Source: Pontibacterium sp049603715 (GTDB lineage Bacteria; Pseudomonadota; Gammaproteobacteria; Pseudomonadales; Balneatricaceae). Taken from it: a stretch of 64,000 bases of DNA. Position numbers and translations under genes: made by a program. Within the stretch, counting starts at the first letter, position 1; the number at the start of each line of letters is the position of its first letter. This document shows positions 27,257-35,618 of this stretch, piece after piece. The stretch lies in the NCBI GenBank assembly GCA_049603715.1, contig JBMYSW010000018.1, forward strand, positions 1 through 64,000. Reading direction: 5' to 3'. The notes beneath the pieces were generated by a model, which had not been told where the DNA came from, ran no database searches, and worked only from the letters and a program-made list of their open reading frames with translations.

Positions 27257-28285
27257 ATGGAAGAGGTCAAAAAAATTGCGGTGCTCGGTGGTGGCAGTTT
27301 TGGCACCATCGTCGCGAACATGGCGGCCGAAAATGGTCATCAGGTTTACTTATGGATGAGAGATCAAGCGGCAGCTGACCACATTAACTCGGCACATCAA
27401 AATCAGCGTTATTTACCTGACTTAGCGCTCTCGCCCAACCTTATCGCCACCTGTGATATGGCTGAGGCGGTGACGGATGCCGCCCTTGTATTTGTGTCAA
27501 TTCCCAGCAAAGCCTTTAGCGATGTAGTGGCAATGGCCGCGCCGTTTTTAACACCCTCGCAAATGCTGATTAGCACCACCAAAGGTATTCATGGCGACGG
27601 CTTTGCCCTAATGAGCGAGCTACTTAAACGTCATGCGCCTAATAACCCTGTTGGGGTTTTAAGCGGTCCTAATTTGGCAAAAGAGATTGCCAACAAGCAA
27701 ATGACAGCGACGGTTATCGCCAGTCAAGACGCGGGTTTACGCGAGTCGGTGCAAAAGGTGCTTCATCGCCCTTATTTCCGCATTTACGCCAGCTCAGATA
27801 TGTATGGCGTGGAATTGGCGGGCACCCTTAAAAACATTTATGCCATTGCCTGTGGTATCAGCTCTGCATTGGGCATGGGCGAAAACACCCGTAGCATGTT
27901 AATGACCCGCAGCTTGGCCGAAATGAGCCGATTTGCCGTGTGCCTTGGCGCAAACCCCATGACCTTTATTGGCCTAGCCGGTGTGGGCGATTTGATGGTG
28001 ACGTGTATGTCGCCTTTGAGTCGGAACTATCGTGTTGGCTTTGCCTTGGGCGAAGGTAAAAACCTCGAAGAAACGGTCGCGAGCCTAGGGCAAGTAGCCG
28101 AAGGGGTGGGTACGCTGCAGCTGGTAAAAGCCAAAGCCGAAGAAATGTCGATTTACATGCCGCTCGTATGGGGCTTATACGAAGTCGTATATAACCATGC
28201 ACCCGTGGTAGAGGTAGCTGAAGCGTTGATGATGAACGAGCAAAGCACCGATGTTGAGTTTGTTTTACCGCGAGACCAGATGTAA
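27257..28285 (+). CDS. gpsA: Glycerol-3-phosphate dehydrogenase [NAD(P)+]
   Basis: 342 residues. Reduces DHAP to sn-glycerol 3-phosphate for phospholipid synthesis. Rossmann motif VLGGGSFGTIVANMAAENGH, the TKGI and GPNLAKEI blocks, the catalytic Lys in GTLKNIYAIACG, and GLAGVGDLMVTC are all present. ATG at 27257 with AGGAGGGCC just before it. Its stop overlaps the sixA start by one base. It runs in the biosynthetic direction, opposite to GlpD further right. Confidence 0.97.
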   Translation: MEEVKKIAVLGGGSFGTIVANMAAENGHQVYLWMRDQAAADHINSAHQNQRYLPDLALSPNLIATCDMAEAVTDAALVFVSIPSKAFSDVVAMAAPFLTPSQMLISTTKGIHGDGFALMSELLKRHAPNNPVGVLSGPNLAKEIANKQMTATVIASQDAGLRESVQKVLHRPYFRIYASSDMYGVELAGTLKNIYAIACGISSALGMGENTRSMLMTRSLAEMSRFAVCLGANPMTFIGLAGVGDLMVTCMSPLSRNYRVGFALGEGKNLEETVASLGQVAEGVGTLQLVKAKAEEMSIYMPLVWGLYEVVYNHAPVVEVAEALMMNEQSTDVEFVLPRDQM

Positions 28286-28749
28286 TGCAGTTGCTTTGTG
28301 TACGCCACGGAGAGGCGTCTTGGCAAGCCGAACGAGATGAGCTTCGCCCGCTCACGGAGCGAGGTGCGCATTACGTATCGGCTGCGGCCCACGCTTTGTC
28401 TACCAAACTTCCGACCTTTGATCTTGCGATTGTCAGTCCTTACCTGCGAGCGCAACAAACCTTTAAGCTGATTAGCGAGCCTTGGGATGTTCGAAAGAGC
28501 GTTTCAGACGCTTTGTTTATGCCCGATGTGCCATCAGCCCAAGCGATGGAGCGCCTAGCCGAACTCACCCAAGGCCTTGACGACAACGCCTCGGTATTGC
28601 TGGTAAGTCATAATCCGCTCATTAGCCAGCTTGTTGGCGAGTTGTGCGAAGGTGTGGGCAGTTACGAGCCTTTTGATACGGGCACCATGGCATTGTTAGA
28701 CCTTTCTTACCCAGCCACAGGCTTAGGGCAGTTGCTTTGGAAACACTAG
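28285..28749 (+). CDS. sixA: Phosphohistidine phosphatase SixA
   Basis: 154 residues, histidine phosphatase superfamily. It has the catalytic RHGEA motif (LLCVRHGEASWQ), the second Arg in SPYLRAQQT, and the distal His in LVSHNPLISQLV. SixA removes phosphate from histidine residues, for example of the nitrogen-related phosphotransferase protein NPr in E. coli. It is coupled to gpsA, and its 3' end overlaps the hydrolase gene by 13 nt. Confidence 0.92.
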   Translation: MQLLCVRHGEASWQAERDELRPLTERGAHYVSAAAHALSTKLPTFDLAIVSPYLRAQQTFKLISEPWDVRKSVSDALFMPDVPSAQAMERLAELTQGLDDNASVLLVSHNPLISQLVGELCEGVGSYEPFDTGTMALLDLSYPATGLGQLLWKH

Positions 28750-29714
28750 GCACTCAAGGGATAGACTCATTAGCGCCTTCTCCAGAAGAGCTAACGTTAG
28801 CGGCCTGCGTAAACGACTACCCAGCGCTTTTATCACCCATTTGGTTACCTCAACGACACTTTTTAGAGACTACACGCGGTGAGCTATCTTACCTAACCTG
28901 TGGCCCTGAAAACGGTGCGCCCGTTTTGTGTGTACACGGTTGGTTAGATAATGCTGCCAGTTTTATTCCGGTATTTAACGCGGCAGCACAGGCCAATTTG
29001 CCGATTCGTTTTATTGCGATGGATTTGTGTGGCCACGGGCACAGCTACCATTTACCGCAGGGCATGAGTTATGGCGTTTGGGAATACTTGCCAGATATCA
29101 AAGCCTTGATCGACCATTTATCCCTTAGCCAAGTCATGATGCTTGGCCACTCTCTAGGTGCGGGCTTAAGCACGGTATTCACCGCGGCCCTAGGTAAGCA
29201 GATAAAAAACTTGCTGCTGGTTGAGAGCATCGCGCCGCTTGTGGCACCCGCCAACGATTTTGCCGCCGAGCTGGGGCACTCACTGGTGCAACACGCAAAA
29301 ACCCGACGCCCAGCGCGCACTTATAAAAGCCTTGATGCTGCTATAAAGGCGCGGGCTTCGGGCAAGTATCCGCTCAGTGAGGCTCACGCTCGCTTACTGG
29401 TTTCGCAGGCTGTTAAGCCCGTCGAAGGGGGTGTTCAGTGGCGACACGACAGCCGCTTAGTGTTGCCTTCGCCCGTGCGATTAACGGAACCTCAGGTCAT
29501 TTCGTGTATCCAATCTATACATCAGCCCGTAAGACTTATAAGGGGTGACCAAGGTATTGAGATAAATAACCTGGCCCAGCGACTAAAGACGTTTAAGCAG
29601 GTCACGACCTATACTTTACAGGGTAACCATCATTTACATATGCAGTCAGGCCCAGCTGAGCAGCTGGCTAACATGCTAGGCCAGTGGTTAGACCCAGTGG
29701 CTAAATTAAGCTAA
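28737..29714 (+). CDS. Alpha/beta hydrolase
   Basis: 325 residues. Oxyanion motif VHGWLDNAASF, nucleophile Ser in LGHSLGAGLS and catalytic His in LQGNHHLHM; the acid is probably the Asp in LIRGDQG. The domain resembles MhpC/epoxide-hydrolase-like esterases (Abhydrolase_1). The start is a TTG inside sixA; the N-terminal 40 residues before the hydrolase domain read as plausible protein, and no ATG is better placed. It is the third gene of gpsA-sixA-hydrolase. Substrate unknown. Confidence 0.85.
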   Translation: METLGTQGIDSLAPSPEELTLAACVNDYPALLSPIWLPQRHFLETTRGELSYLTCGPENGAPVLCVHGWLDNAASFIPVFNAAAQANLPIRFIAMDLCGHGHSYHLPQGMSYGVWEYLPDIKALIDHLSLSQVMMLGHSLGAGLSTVFTAALGKQIKNLLLVESIAPLVAPANDFAAELGHSLVQHAKTRRPARTYKSLDAAIKARASGKYPLSEAHARLLVSQAVKPVEGGVQWRHDSRLVLPSPVRLTEPQVISCIQSIHQPVRLIRGDQGIEINNLAQRLKTFKQVTTYTLQGNHHLHMQSGPAEQLANMLGQWLDPVAKLS

Positions 29715-29758
29715 ATACCACTTTGTTTTGCTGTGTAATTAAAAGAGGGCAATAACCA

Positions 29759-30640
29759 ATGGTGCAACGCCTTAGAGCGACGTTAATGGGAGCAAGCATG
29801 TCTTTGCTTGCATTGGGTTTTATGGCATCACCTGCATGGAGCGACCCGCGCGACGCCAGTGGCGCGCAGGGTAATGCAGTGGAGGCAATTATCAAGCGCC
29901 CAGAGGGTGCCTACATTGACCGGTTTCAAGAAAGCTATCAGCCCAAGTACGCCATTGCCTTGGGGGCGCTACAAAAGGTAAATGGCGCGGTGCGGGCCGA
30001 AAAGGCGCTCACTATTGATGCCACCGTGAGCCGTGTTGTGTTTCGCATTCCGGAGTTTGTTCCGTTAACAGAAGCCTATATGTCCGTGCGCGACCAACTG
30101 GTGACACGGGCGCAGGTGGTGTATGAATGCCAGGCCCGCGATTGTGGCTCCAGCGATTACTGGGCTTATCGCCATTACCAAGAGCCAAAGCTTTATGGCT
30201 TGGATGACTCGCAGTTTTACAGTGTTTTTAAAGACGATTACGGCTATTGGCGAACCCATATCGTGCAGCGCGGTAACAAACGGGTGTATATGCTGCTTGA
30301 ACGCATTGTCTCTGACGAAGTCCCCAAAGTAGACACCACGGCCGCAGCCCGTGACGTATGGCACTTGAGTGGCGAGCGTTTGCCAACGGCGTTACTCACC
30401 CAGCTAACCGAATCTGAGCAAAGGGTATGGCTGTTTGTGCAAGCAAGAGCCTCGACCCTAGAAGCTAGTATGCGTGATAGCGAAGGTTATCTTAGCCAAC
30501 TACAAGATCAGCTAACCCAAGCGGGAATCTCATCTGAGCGGGTTCGTGCGATTGCAGCGGGTAATCTGGCCGAAGCCAGCCAAGCCGCGATGGCCGTTGG
30601 CGACTTAAAAGCGACGGTTTATTTGCGCCCAGCGCCTTAA
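29759..30640 (+). CDS. DUF4892 secreted protein
   Basis: 293 residues with a signal peptide (MGASMSLLALGFMASPAWS, cleavage near 28). The mature part has the DUF4892 pattern: IALGALQKVNGAVRAEKALTI, VVYECQARDCGSSDYWA and LYGLDDSQFY. The two cysteines of ECQARDC probably form a disulfide. Family role unknown; periplasmic location is inferred. ATG at 29759 follows GAGGG. A strong terminator lies about 215 nt downstream, after a possible small gene. Confidence 0.88.
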   Translation: MVQRLRATLMGASMSLLALGFMASPAWSDPRDASGAQGNAVEAIIKRPEGAYIDRFQESYQPKYAIALGALQKVNGAVRAEKALTIDATVSRVVFRIPEFVPLTEAYMSVRDQLVTRAQVVYECQARDCGSSDYWAYRHYQEPKLYGLDDSQFYSVFKDDYGYWRTHIVQRGNKRVYMLLERIVSDEVPKVDTTAAARDVWHLSGERLPTALLTQLTESEQRVWLFVQARASTLEASMRDSEGYLSQLQDQLTQAGISSERVRAIAAGNLAEASQAAMAVGDLKATVYLRPAP

Positions 30641-30676
30641 ACTAAATATTGTGGATGGGCCGCTCGAATATTGTCG

Positions 30677-30775
30677 ATGCACTTCAACACCCACTCGGGT
30701 ATTCGCGCCCGCAACGATGTTGCCGAAATGCAAAAGTATGACCCCGAATGGACAGGGCAAGTACCTCGTTTTTGA
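30677..30775 (+). CDS. Possible 32-residue small protein
   Basis: In the 223-nt spacer after DUF4892 an ATG at 30677 opens a 32-residue frame ending QKYDPEWTGQVPRF. Codon use looks like that of neighbouring genes and the frame is open 30 nt further upstream. The opposite strand is also open over part of this span, so this is a weak call. Confidence 0.25.
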   Translation: MHFNTHSGIRARNDVAEMQKYDPEWTGQVPRF

Positions 30776-30854
30776 GAGACCTGCACTGCCTCATCGAGTG
30801 CTACCGAACGCCACTCGATGGCCTTACGCTCTGAACAGGTAAGGCGTTAGCCTT

Positions 30855-30886
30855 GCCTCTCGGCTATTGTGCCGAGGGGCTTTTTT
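30855..30886 (+). terminator. Rho-independent terminator
   Basis: GCCTCTCGGC (30855-30864), loop TATTGT, GCCGAGGGGC (30871-30880), then six T. The 10-bp stem has one G-U pair. It ends the rightward unit with DUF4892 and overlaps the last codons of the convergent EamA gene. Confidence 0.92.
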
Positions 30887-31724
30887 GCTTTTTACTGCCA
30901 ATGTAATTACCTAAGAGCATGAGTAAAAAGCCAATGAATAAGGCGGTTGTAATGGCTTCTTCATAAAAGATAACGCCAACAAGGGCAATCATTGGCAGGC
31001 GCAAGTAGTCCAGTGTGACCACCGTGGTTACTTCGGTATGGTTCATCGCACGTGTGAGTGAAAAGTGTGCTCCCAACGCCGAAAGGCTAACCGCACCTAA
31101 CCACAACCATCCATCTAAGCTTGGCCAAGACCAGCTAATTGCTGCTGGCACAGCGGCTGCGAGCATTTGCACTAAACACATATAAAACACGATGACCCAA
31201 GTTGGCTCAGTGGAGGCGAGGGCTTTGGTTGCTGTATGTGCAATCGCAAAGAAAATAGCGGCAATGAGTACCACAAACGAAAACCACAGGGTTTCGCTGC
31301 TTTGCGGGGCCGTGGGCTGAACAATGACCCACACGCTTATGGAGCCTAAGAGCAGCGCCAAGGCTTTGTTCCAGCTAAGGGCTTCTTTTAGAAAGAGCGC
31401 AGCAATGAGAACCGTCCAAATAGGGACGGTAAACTCAATGGCAAAGACCTGCGCAAGAGGCAGTGCACCTAGGCCCATAAACCAACCGTATTGAGCGGCA
31501 AAATGAGCGAGGTGACGAAAACTGTGTAGCCCAAGGCGCTGGGTTTTGAGTGCGCCCAGCTGTTGGCTATAAAAGAGGACGCCGCCTACAATCAGCAAAC
31601 CCACGGCGCTGCGGGTAAACAGGGTTTGAAAAATACTTACACTGTCACTTAATTCACGTGCGCCCACGGCTAATAGGCAAAAACACAAAATGGCGCTAAA
31701 CATCCAACCACAGGCTAATAACAT
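30864..31724 (-). CDS. EamA/DMT superfamily transporter
   Basis: 286 residues, ten predicted helices in two EamA repeats (FTRSAVGLLIVGGVLFY in the first; LDYLRLPMIALVGVIFYEEA in the second). It resembles RhaT/EamA-type permeases of the 10-TMS group; substrate unknown. ATG at 31724. Divergent from the DUF2868/DUF3482 pair across a 295-nt spacer. Confidence 0.87.
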   Translation of the reverse strand: MLLACGWMFSAILCFCLLAVGARELSDSVSIFQTLFTRSAVGLLIVGGVLFYSQQLGALKTQRLGLHSFRHLAHFAAQYGWFMGLGALPLAQVFAIEFTVPIWTVLIAALFLKEALSWNKALALLLGSISVWVIVQPTAPQSSETLWFSFVVLIAAIFFAIAHTATKALASTEPTWVIVFYMCLVQMLAAAVPAAISWSWPSLDGWLWLGAVSLSALGAHFSLTRAMNHTEVTTVVTLDYLRLPMIALVGVIFYEEAITTALFIGFLLMLLGNYIGSKKQKSPSAQ

Positions 31725-32019
31725 ACGCTGGGCTCTACTCTCTTTTCTTTCTTATATTGGCAAAAAGTGAACTATTGAATAGTGCCGGTTAAACGCACCT
31801 AATAGCTGCTGGCAGAGGTTACGCCCTTGTGTGGCCAGTGCCAATGCGTAAAAACACCGAGAAAGACTCATAAAAAGGGCTGCTTTGGTCGTAGAAGCCT
31901 TTTAAAACCAGCTACTTGGCGTGTTACTTTTTGTAAAGCCATTGCTGTGTCATTGGCTTTAGCCACCGGCCTCGGTAAGCTAGTTAATAGCTATATAGAT
32001 GACAAAGATTAGGAGAGTT

Positions 32020-33432
32020 ATGTCGGACGCTTACTCGCGTGAACAGTTAGAGGCTTTTTTTGTAAAGCAATCGCCTACCGCTGGGCTATTTTTATGGCTG
32101 GCGTTTCGTCGACATATTCAAACCACTGAGCCCTCCCAATTAAATGAAGCGGCTGGAATACAAAAGGGCGAAGCCAGCCCTTTAGAGTACGTGCAAAACT
32201 GGCAAGCGCAGCAACTGCCTCGACAAACTCAATCGCTTTTGGGGTTACGGTTACTCACGCTGGTAGCAGCGCTATTTGGCGTTGTCTCTATGGTGGGGGT
32301 GCTTAACTACGCCTCTAGCTACACCGTTAATGTGTGGCTGCCGCTGGTGTTTTTTGTGTTAATGCCCTTGCTGGCGAGCTTAGTTGCGGTCGGCCTTTTA
32401 TTGGGGCGTAAAGGTGAAGCGGCTTCGCTCCATTCGCCCTTATTTAATTTTTTGCTGCAACGTTGGCAATTAAGCGACTACCAGCCTTTTAGGCCATTAG
32501 TTTTTGCATGGTTAGCATGGAGACTGCAAGCGCTGGCCATTGCCTTTAGTTTGGCGGCGTTGCTCACATTTGCTGCTTTGGCGGTATTTCAGGAATATCG
32601 CTTTGTATGGTCATCGACACTGATGAGCGATGGCGGTGTATTAACTTGGGTGATGCAGCTGTTTACTTGGCCGTGGCAAAGTTTAATGGTGGATATCGAT
32701 ACCCTTGTACGCCAAACCCATGCGGGAGCCTTTGATTCGCTTGTTGCCTCTGTAACACCCGTTAGCCAAAAGCAACTGAGTGCGGCTTGGTGGTGGCACT
32801 TGTTTATTCTTATGGCAGTTTATGGCGTGCTACCTCGGGTGTGCTTGGCGTTTTGGTTAAAGCGCAAAGTGGCGCGAACGCTTACCACGAATATTCAAAA
32901 CAGCCCTGAGCTTGACCAACTACAAAGGGCTTATCAGCATCAAGTTAGCCAAGACGCGGTGACGCCAACAGATGAGCCAAGTACGCCTGCAGTCGCAACA
33001 ACGCTAAAGCAGGAACAGCAGGCTACGTTGACCACACCAAAGCCCTCACTGTCTTCTAAAATTGAGCAAGCGATTTATGTTACATGGCAGCTGCCTAACC
33101 GAGCATACCCAGTGGAGCGCAGTTTGGGTGCGGGCCAGTGGCAAGAAGATGAAGCATGGGTCAACCAGCAAAACTGGACAAAGAACTCTCCAGTTGTGGT
33201 GCTGGTGGAGGCTTGGCAAACACCCACGGGCGACTTGGCCGACTGCTTAGAAGACTTGGCCGCCGCAGGTGCAGAGGTTTACCTTGCTTTGGTTTCGTCT
33301 GATGAGGCGGATGGGTTACTTGTCGCTGAGCGTAAAGCACAACAGCAGAGCACTTGGCAGTTGTTTGCACAACGCCAGGCTTGCCCTTTATTGGCGCTGT
33401 CTTATGCAGAAGGGGTATTAAGTGATGATTAA
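32020..33432 (+). CDS. DUF2868 membrane protein
   Basis: 470 residues from the ATG at 32020, which has AGGAGA upstream; the earlier ATG at 31999 lacks one. Four hydrophobic helices are visible (VAALFGVVSMVGVLNY, LPLVFFVLMPLLASLVAVGLL, IAFSLAALLTFAALAVF, FILMAVYGVLPRVCLAFWL), then a cytoplasmic tail with a Gln/Thr/Pro-rich linker near residues 295-335. The DUF2868 assignment rests on this topology and on the partner gene, a DUF3482 GTPase, with which DUF2868 is regularly found. The genes overlap by 8 nt and are surely co-transcribed. Confidence 0.85.
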   Translation: MSDAYSREQLEAFFVKQSPTAGLFLWLAFRRHIQTTEPSQLNEAAGIQKGEASPLEYVQNWQAQQLPRQTQSLLGLRLLTLVAALFGVVSMVGVLNYASSYTVNVWLPLVFFVLMPLLASLVAVGLLLGRKGEAASLHSPLFNFLLQRWQLSDYQPFRPLVFAWLAWRLQALAIAFSLAALLTFAALAVFQEYRFVWSSTLMSDGGVLTWVMQLFTWPWQSLMVDIDTLVRQTHAGAFDSLVASVTPVSQKQLSAAWWWHLFILMAVYGVLPRVCLAFWLKRKVARTLTTNIQNSPELDQLQRAYQHQVSQDAVTPTDEPSTPAVATTLKQEQQATLTTPKPSLSSKIEQAIYVTWQLPNRAYPVERSLGAGQWQEDEAWVNQQNWTKNSPVVVLVEAWQTPTGDLADCLEDLAAAGAEVYLALVSSDEADGLLVAERKAQQQSTWQLFAQRQACPLLALSYAEGVLSDD

Positions 33433-34879
33433 TAATAGCGCTTCGGTGGGGGCTGGCCCTCAAGAGGCTAATAACACCCCGGTGTTGGCCGTGGTAGGTC
33501 ACCCTAACAAGGGTAAGTCGAGTATTGTATCGACCTTGACCCGCCAGCCCGAAGTGGCCATCTCGGAATTATCGGGCACCACAACCAAAGCGCAGGGTTT
33601 TGACTTTAGCTTAAACGGCGAAACCTACTACACCTTAATTGATACGCCGGGGTTTCAACGACCACGACGTTTGTTGTCGTGGTTAATGTCGCAAGAGGTT
33701 AATGCGGCCCAACGCAAGGCGCGTATTGCCGAGTTTGTTGACGAACAGCGCAAGCTTAGTCAGGAGGGGAGTAGCCGTTTTAATGATGAAGTAGAGCTGC
33801 TCACGCCTATTTTGGCCGGTGCCGGAATTGTATACGTGGTCGATGGTTCATTGCCTTACACCGAAGACCTCGAAGCCGAAATGACGATTTTGCAATGGAC
33901 GGGCCAGCCTCGCATGGCGCTGATTAACCCTATTGCTGGTGATGCCTATGTGGAGCAATGGCAAGCCGCGCTGGAGCAGTATTTTAGCGTGGTGCGGGTG
34001 TTTAACCCTATGGATGCCTCACTGGATAGCCAAATGGGTGTATTGCGTGCGTTTGCAGAGCTAAGCGAGCCTTGGCGTCGGCAACTGCAAGCGACACTAA
34101 CCGCCCTTGAGCACCACTGGTTGCAACAACGTCAGCAAGCGGCTCGACGAGTGGCTGAGCTGTTGGTTGATATGCTTAGTCATCAAACACGACTTAAAGT
34201 GCCGGTGGCTTTTGTTGAGGACCAGCTCGAAAGTAAACTAAAAGCCGACTATCAAAATGCGTTGCGACAAAAAGAAACTGCGCTTGTTCGGCAGTTGCAA
34301 GGTGTCTTTGATCACGCCTCGGTTGATACTTTTGTTGACGCACTAGACACCCAGCACCCCGACCTATTCGATACTACTCAATGGTTCGCTTTTGGCCTTG
34401 ATCGTACCAAGCTGGTGGCATTATCGGCATCGGCGGGTGTAGCGGCAGGGGCGGTATTAGATGCCGGTGTTGGCGGTGCTTCGTTTATGACCGGCGCAAT
34501 TGCCGGAGGCCTCGTATCTGGGCTGGCGTCATTTGCTGCCACCTTAAAGCCCGAAAAGCTCAAGTTTAAAGGTGTGCCCGTTGCAGGTAAGGAGTTAGTG
34601 GCGGGGCCAAGTAAGTCCCTCAACTTTAACTTTGTGGTGCTTGGGCGTGCCCTAGATGTGCTGGAGCATTTGTTGTCTCGCACCCATGCAAATCGCGCCG
34701 TGGGTACTTTGGCACCTAAAAGCATGACCGAGCGTTTAAGCGCTTTATCTAAAACCGAGCAGGTAAAGCTGACACGGCTTTTGCAAAAGTCAGCTAAAGG
34801 GTTGAGCGAACAAGAGCTTACCCAGTTTAGCGAGCTAATCTTGACCTTGGTAACCGCAAAACCATTGCAAACAACGTAA
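33425..34879 (+). CDS. DUF3482 GTPase
   Basis: 484 residues from the ATG at 33425. N-terminal GTPase domain: G1 GHPNKGKSS, G2-like Thr in SGTTTKAQ, G3 DTPGFQ; no classical NKxD is obvious. The C-terminal half is DUF3482, with a Gly/Ala-rich stretch (SASAGVAAGAVLDAGVGG) that could touch the membrane. It overlaps the DUF2868 membrane protein gene by 8 nt, so the two products probably form a membrane-associated GTPase system whose role is not known. Confidence 0.88.
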   Translation: MINNSASVGAGPQEANNTPVLAVVGHPNKGKSSIVSTLTRQPEVAISELSGTTTKAQGFDFSLNGETYYTLIDTPGFQRPRRLLSWLMSQEVNAAQRKARIAEFVDEQRKLSQEGSSRFNDEVELLTPILAGAGIVYVVDGSLPYTEDLEAEMTILQWTGQPRMALINPIAGDAYVEQWQAALEQYFSVVRVFNPMDASLDSQMGVLRAFAELSEPWRRQLQATLTALEHHWLQQRQQAARRVAELLVDMLSHQTRLKVPVAFVEDQLESKLKADYQNALRQKETALVRQLQGVFDHASVDTFVDALDTQHPDLFDTTQWFAFGLDRTKLVALSASAGVAAGAVLDAGVGGASFMTGAIAGGLVSGLASFAATLKPEKLKFKGVPVAGKELVAGPSKSLNFNFVVLGRALDVLEHLLSRTHANRAVGTLAPKSMTERLSALSKTEQVKLTRLLQKSAKGLSEQELTQFSELILTLVTAKPLQTT

Positions 34880-34943
34880 AACCTTGGCACAAAGTGAGAA
34901 AGCTACGAGGCCGTTTATGAGGCCATTAAAGGAGTAACGCAAA

Positions 34944-35540
34944 ATGAAAGTGTATGGCGATAAGCAGTCGGGTAATTGCTACAAGGTGCAGCTGTTGTGT
35001 GAGCTACTTGGCTTAACCTATGAGTGGATCGACGTTGATATTTTGGCTGGCGATACCAAAGCGGTGGCGTTTTTAGCGAAAAATCCGAACGGAAAAATTC
35101 CGCTTTTAATGCTGGACGACGGTCGTTATGTGTCTGAATCGAATGCGATACTCAACTTTTTAGCCCATGGCACAGAATGGCTACCAAGCGAGCCTTACGA
35201 CCTTGCCAAAGTTCAGCAATGGCAGTTTTTTGAGCAATACAGCCACGAGCCTTACATTGCGGTTGCTCGCTTTATTAACAAATATCTTGGCTTGCCCGAC
35301 GATAAAAAAGCCGAGTACCAAGCCAAACAAGAAGGTGGCATTAAAGCGCTAAAGGTAATGGAATCGCAGCTGTCTAAAACACCCTTCTTAGCGGGCGAAA
35401 AACCAAGTACGGCTGATATCGCTTTGTTTGCTTACACACACGTGGCAGATGAAGGCGGGTTTGATTTAAGCCCTTATGTGGCGTTAAACGCTTGGCTAGA
35501 GCGTATGCGGGCGTTGCCTGGATTTGTGGCGATGGGGTAA
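34944..35540 (+). CDS. Glutathione S-transferase family protein
   Basis: 198 residues. Thioredoxin-fold N-terminal domain with the probable catalytic Ser in KQSGNCYKVQLL, the cis-Pro region GKIPLL and the glutathione-contacting ESNAIL. The helical C-terminal domain includes PSTADIALFAYTHVA. Close to the beta-like bacterial GST group. ATG at 34944 with GGAG nine bases upstream. Substrate unknown. Confidence 0.93.
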   Translation: MKVYGDKQSGNCYKVQLLCELLGLTYEWIDVDILAGDTKAVAFLAKNPNGKIPLLMLDDGRYVSESNAILNFLAHGTEWLPSEPYDLAKVQQWQFFEQYSHEPYIAVARFINKYLGLPDDKKAEYQAKQEGGIKALKVMESQLSKTPFLAGEKPSTADIALFAYTHVADEGGFDLSPYVALNAWLERMRALPGFVAMG

Positions 35541-35601
35541 AAAAAGAGCGTTAGCCCACTGTGAAAACTAACGCTCCAAAGAACCGGTGAAGGTTCACCG
35601 G
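35539..35601 (-). terminator. Tandem hairpins with U-run ending glpD
   Basis: Read leftwards from glpD: a perfect 8-bp hairpin CCGGTGAA/TTCACCGG (35584-35601), then GAGCGTTAG/CTAACGCTC (35546-35576), then seven T. The second stem with its U-run is a classic terminator for glpD. It also faces the GST stop from the other side. Confidence 0.85.
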
Positions 35602-35618
35602 GCGCCAAACAGGCTGGA

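Noticed and set aside
31827..32012. 61-codon frame before the DUF2868 gene
   Set aside because: Composition not protein-like and no start signal; spacer sequence.
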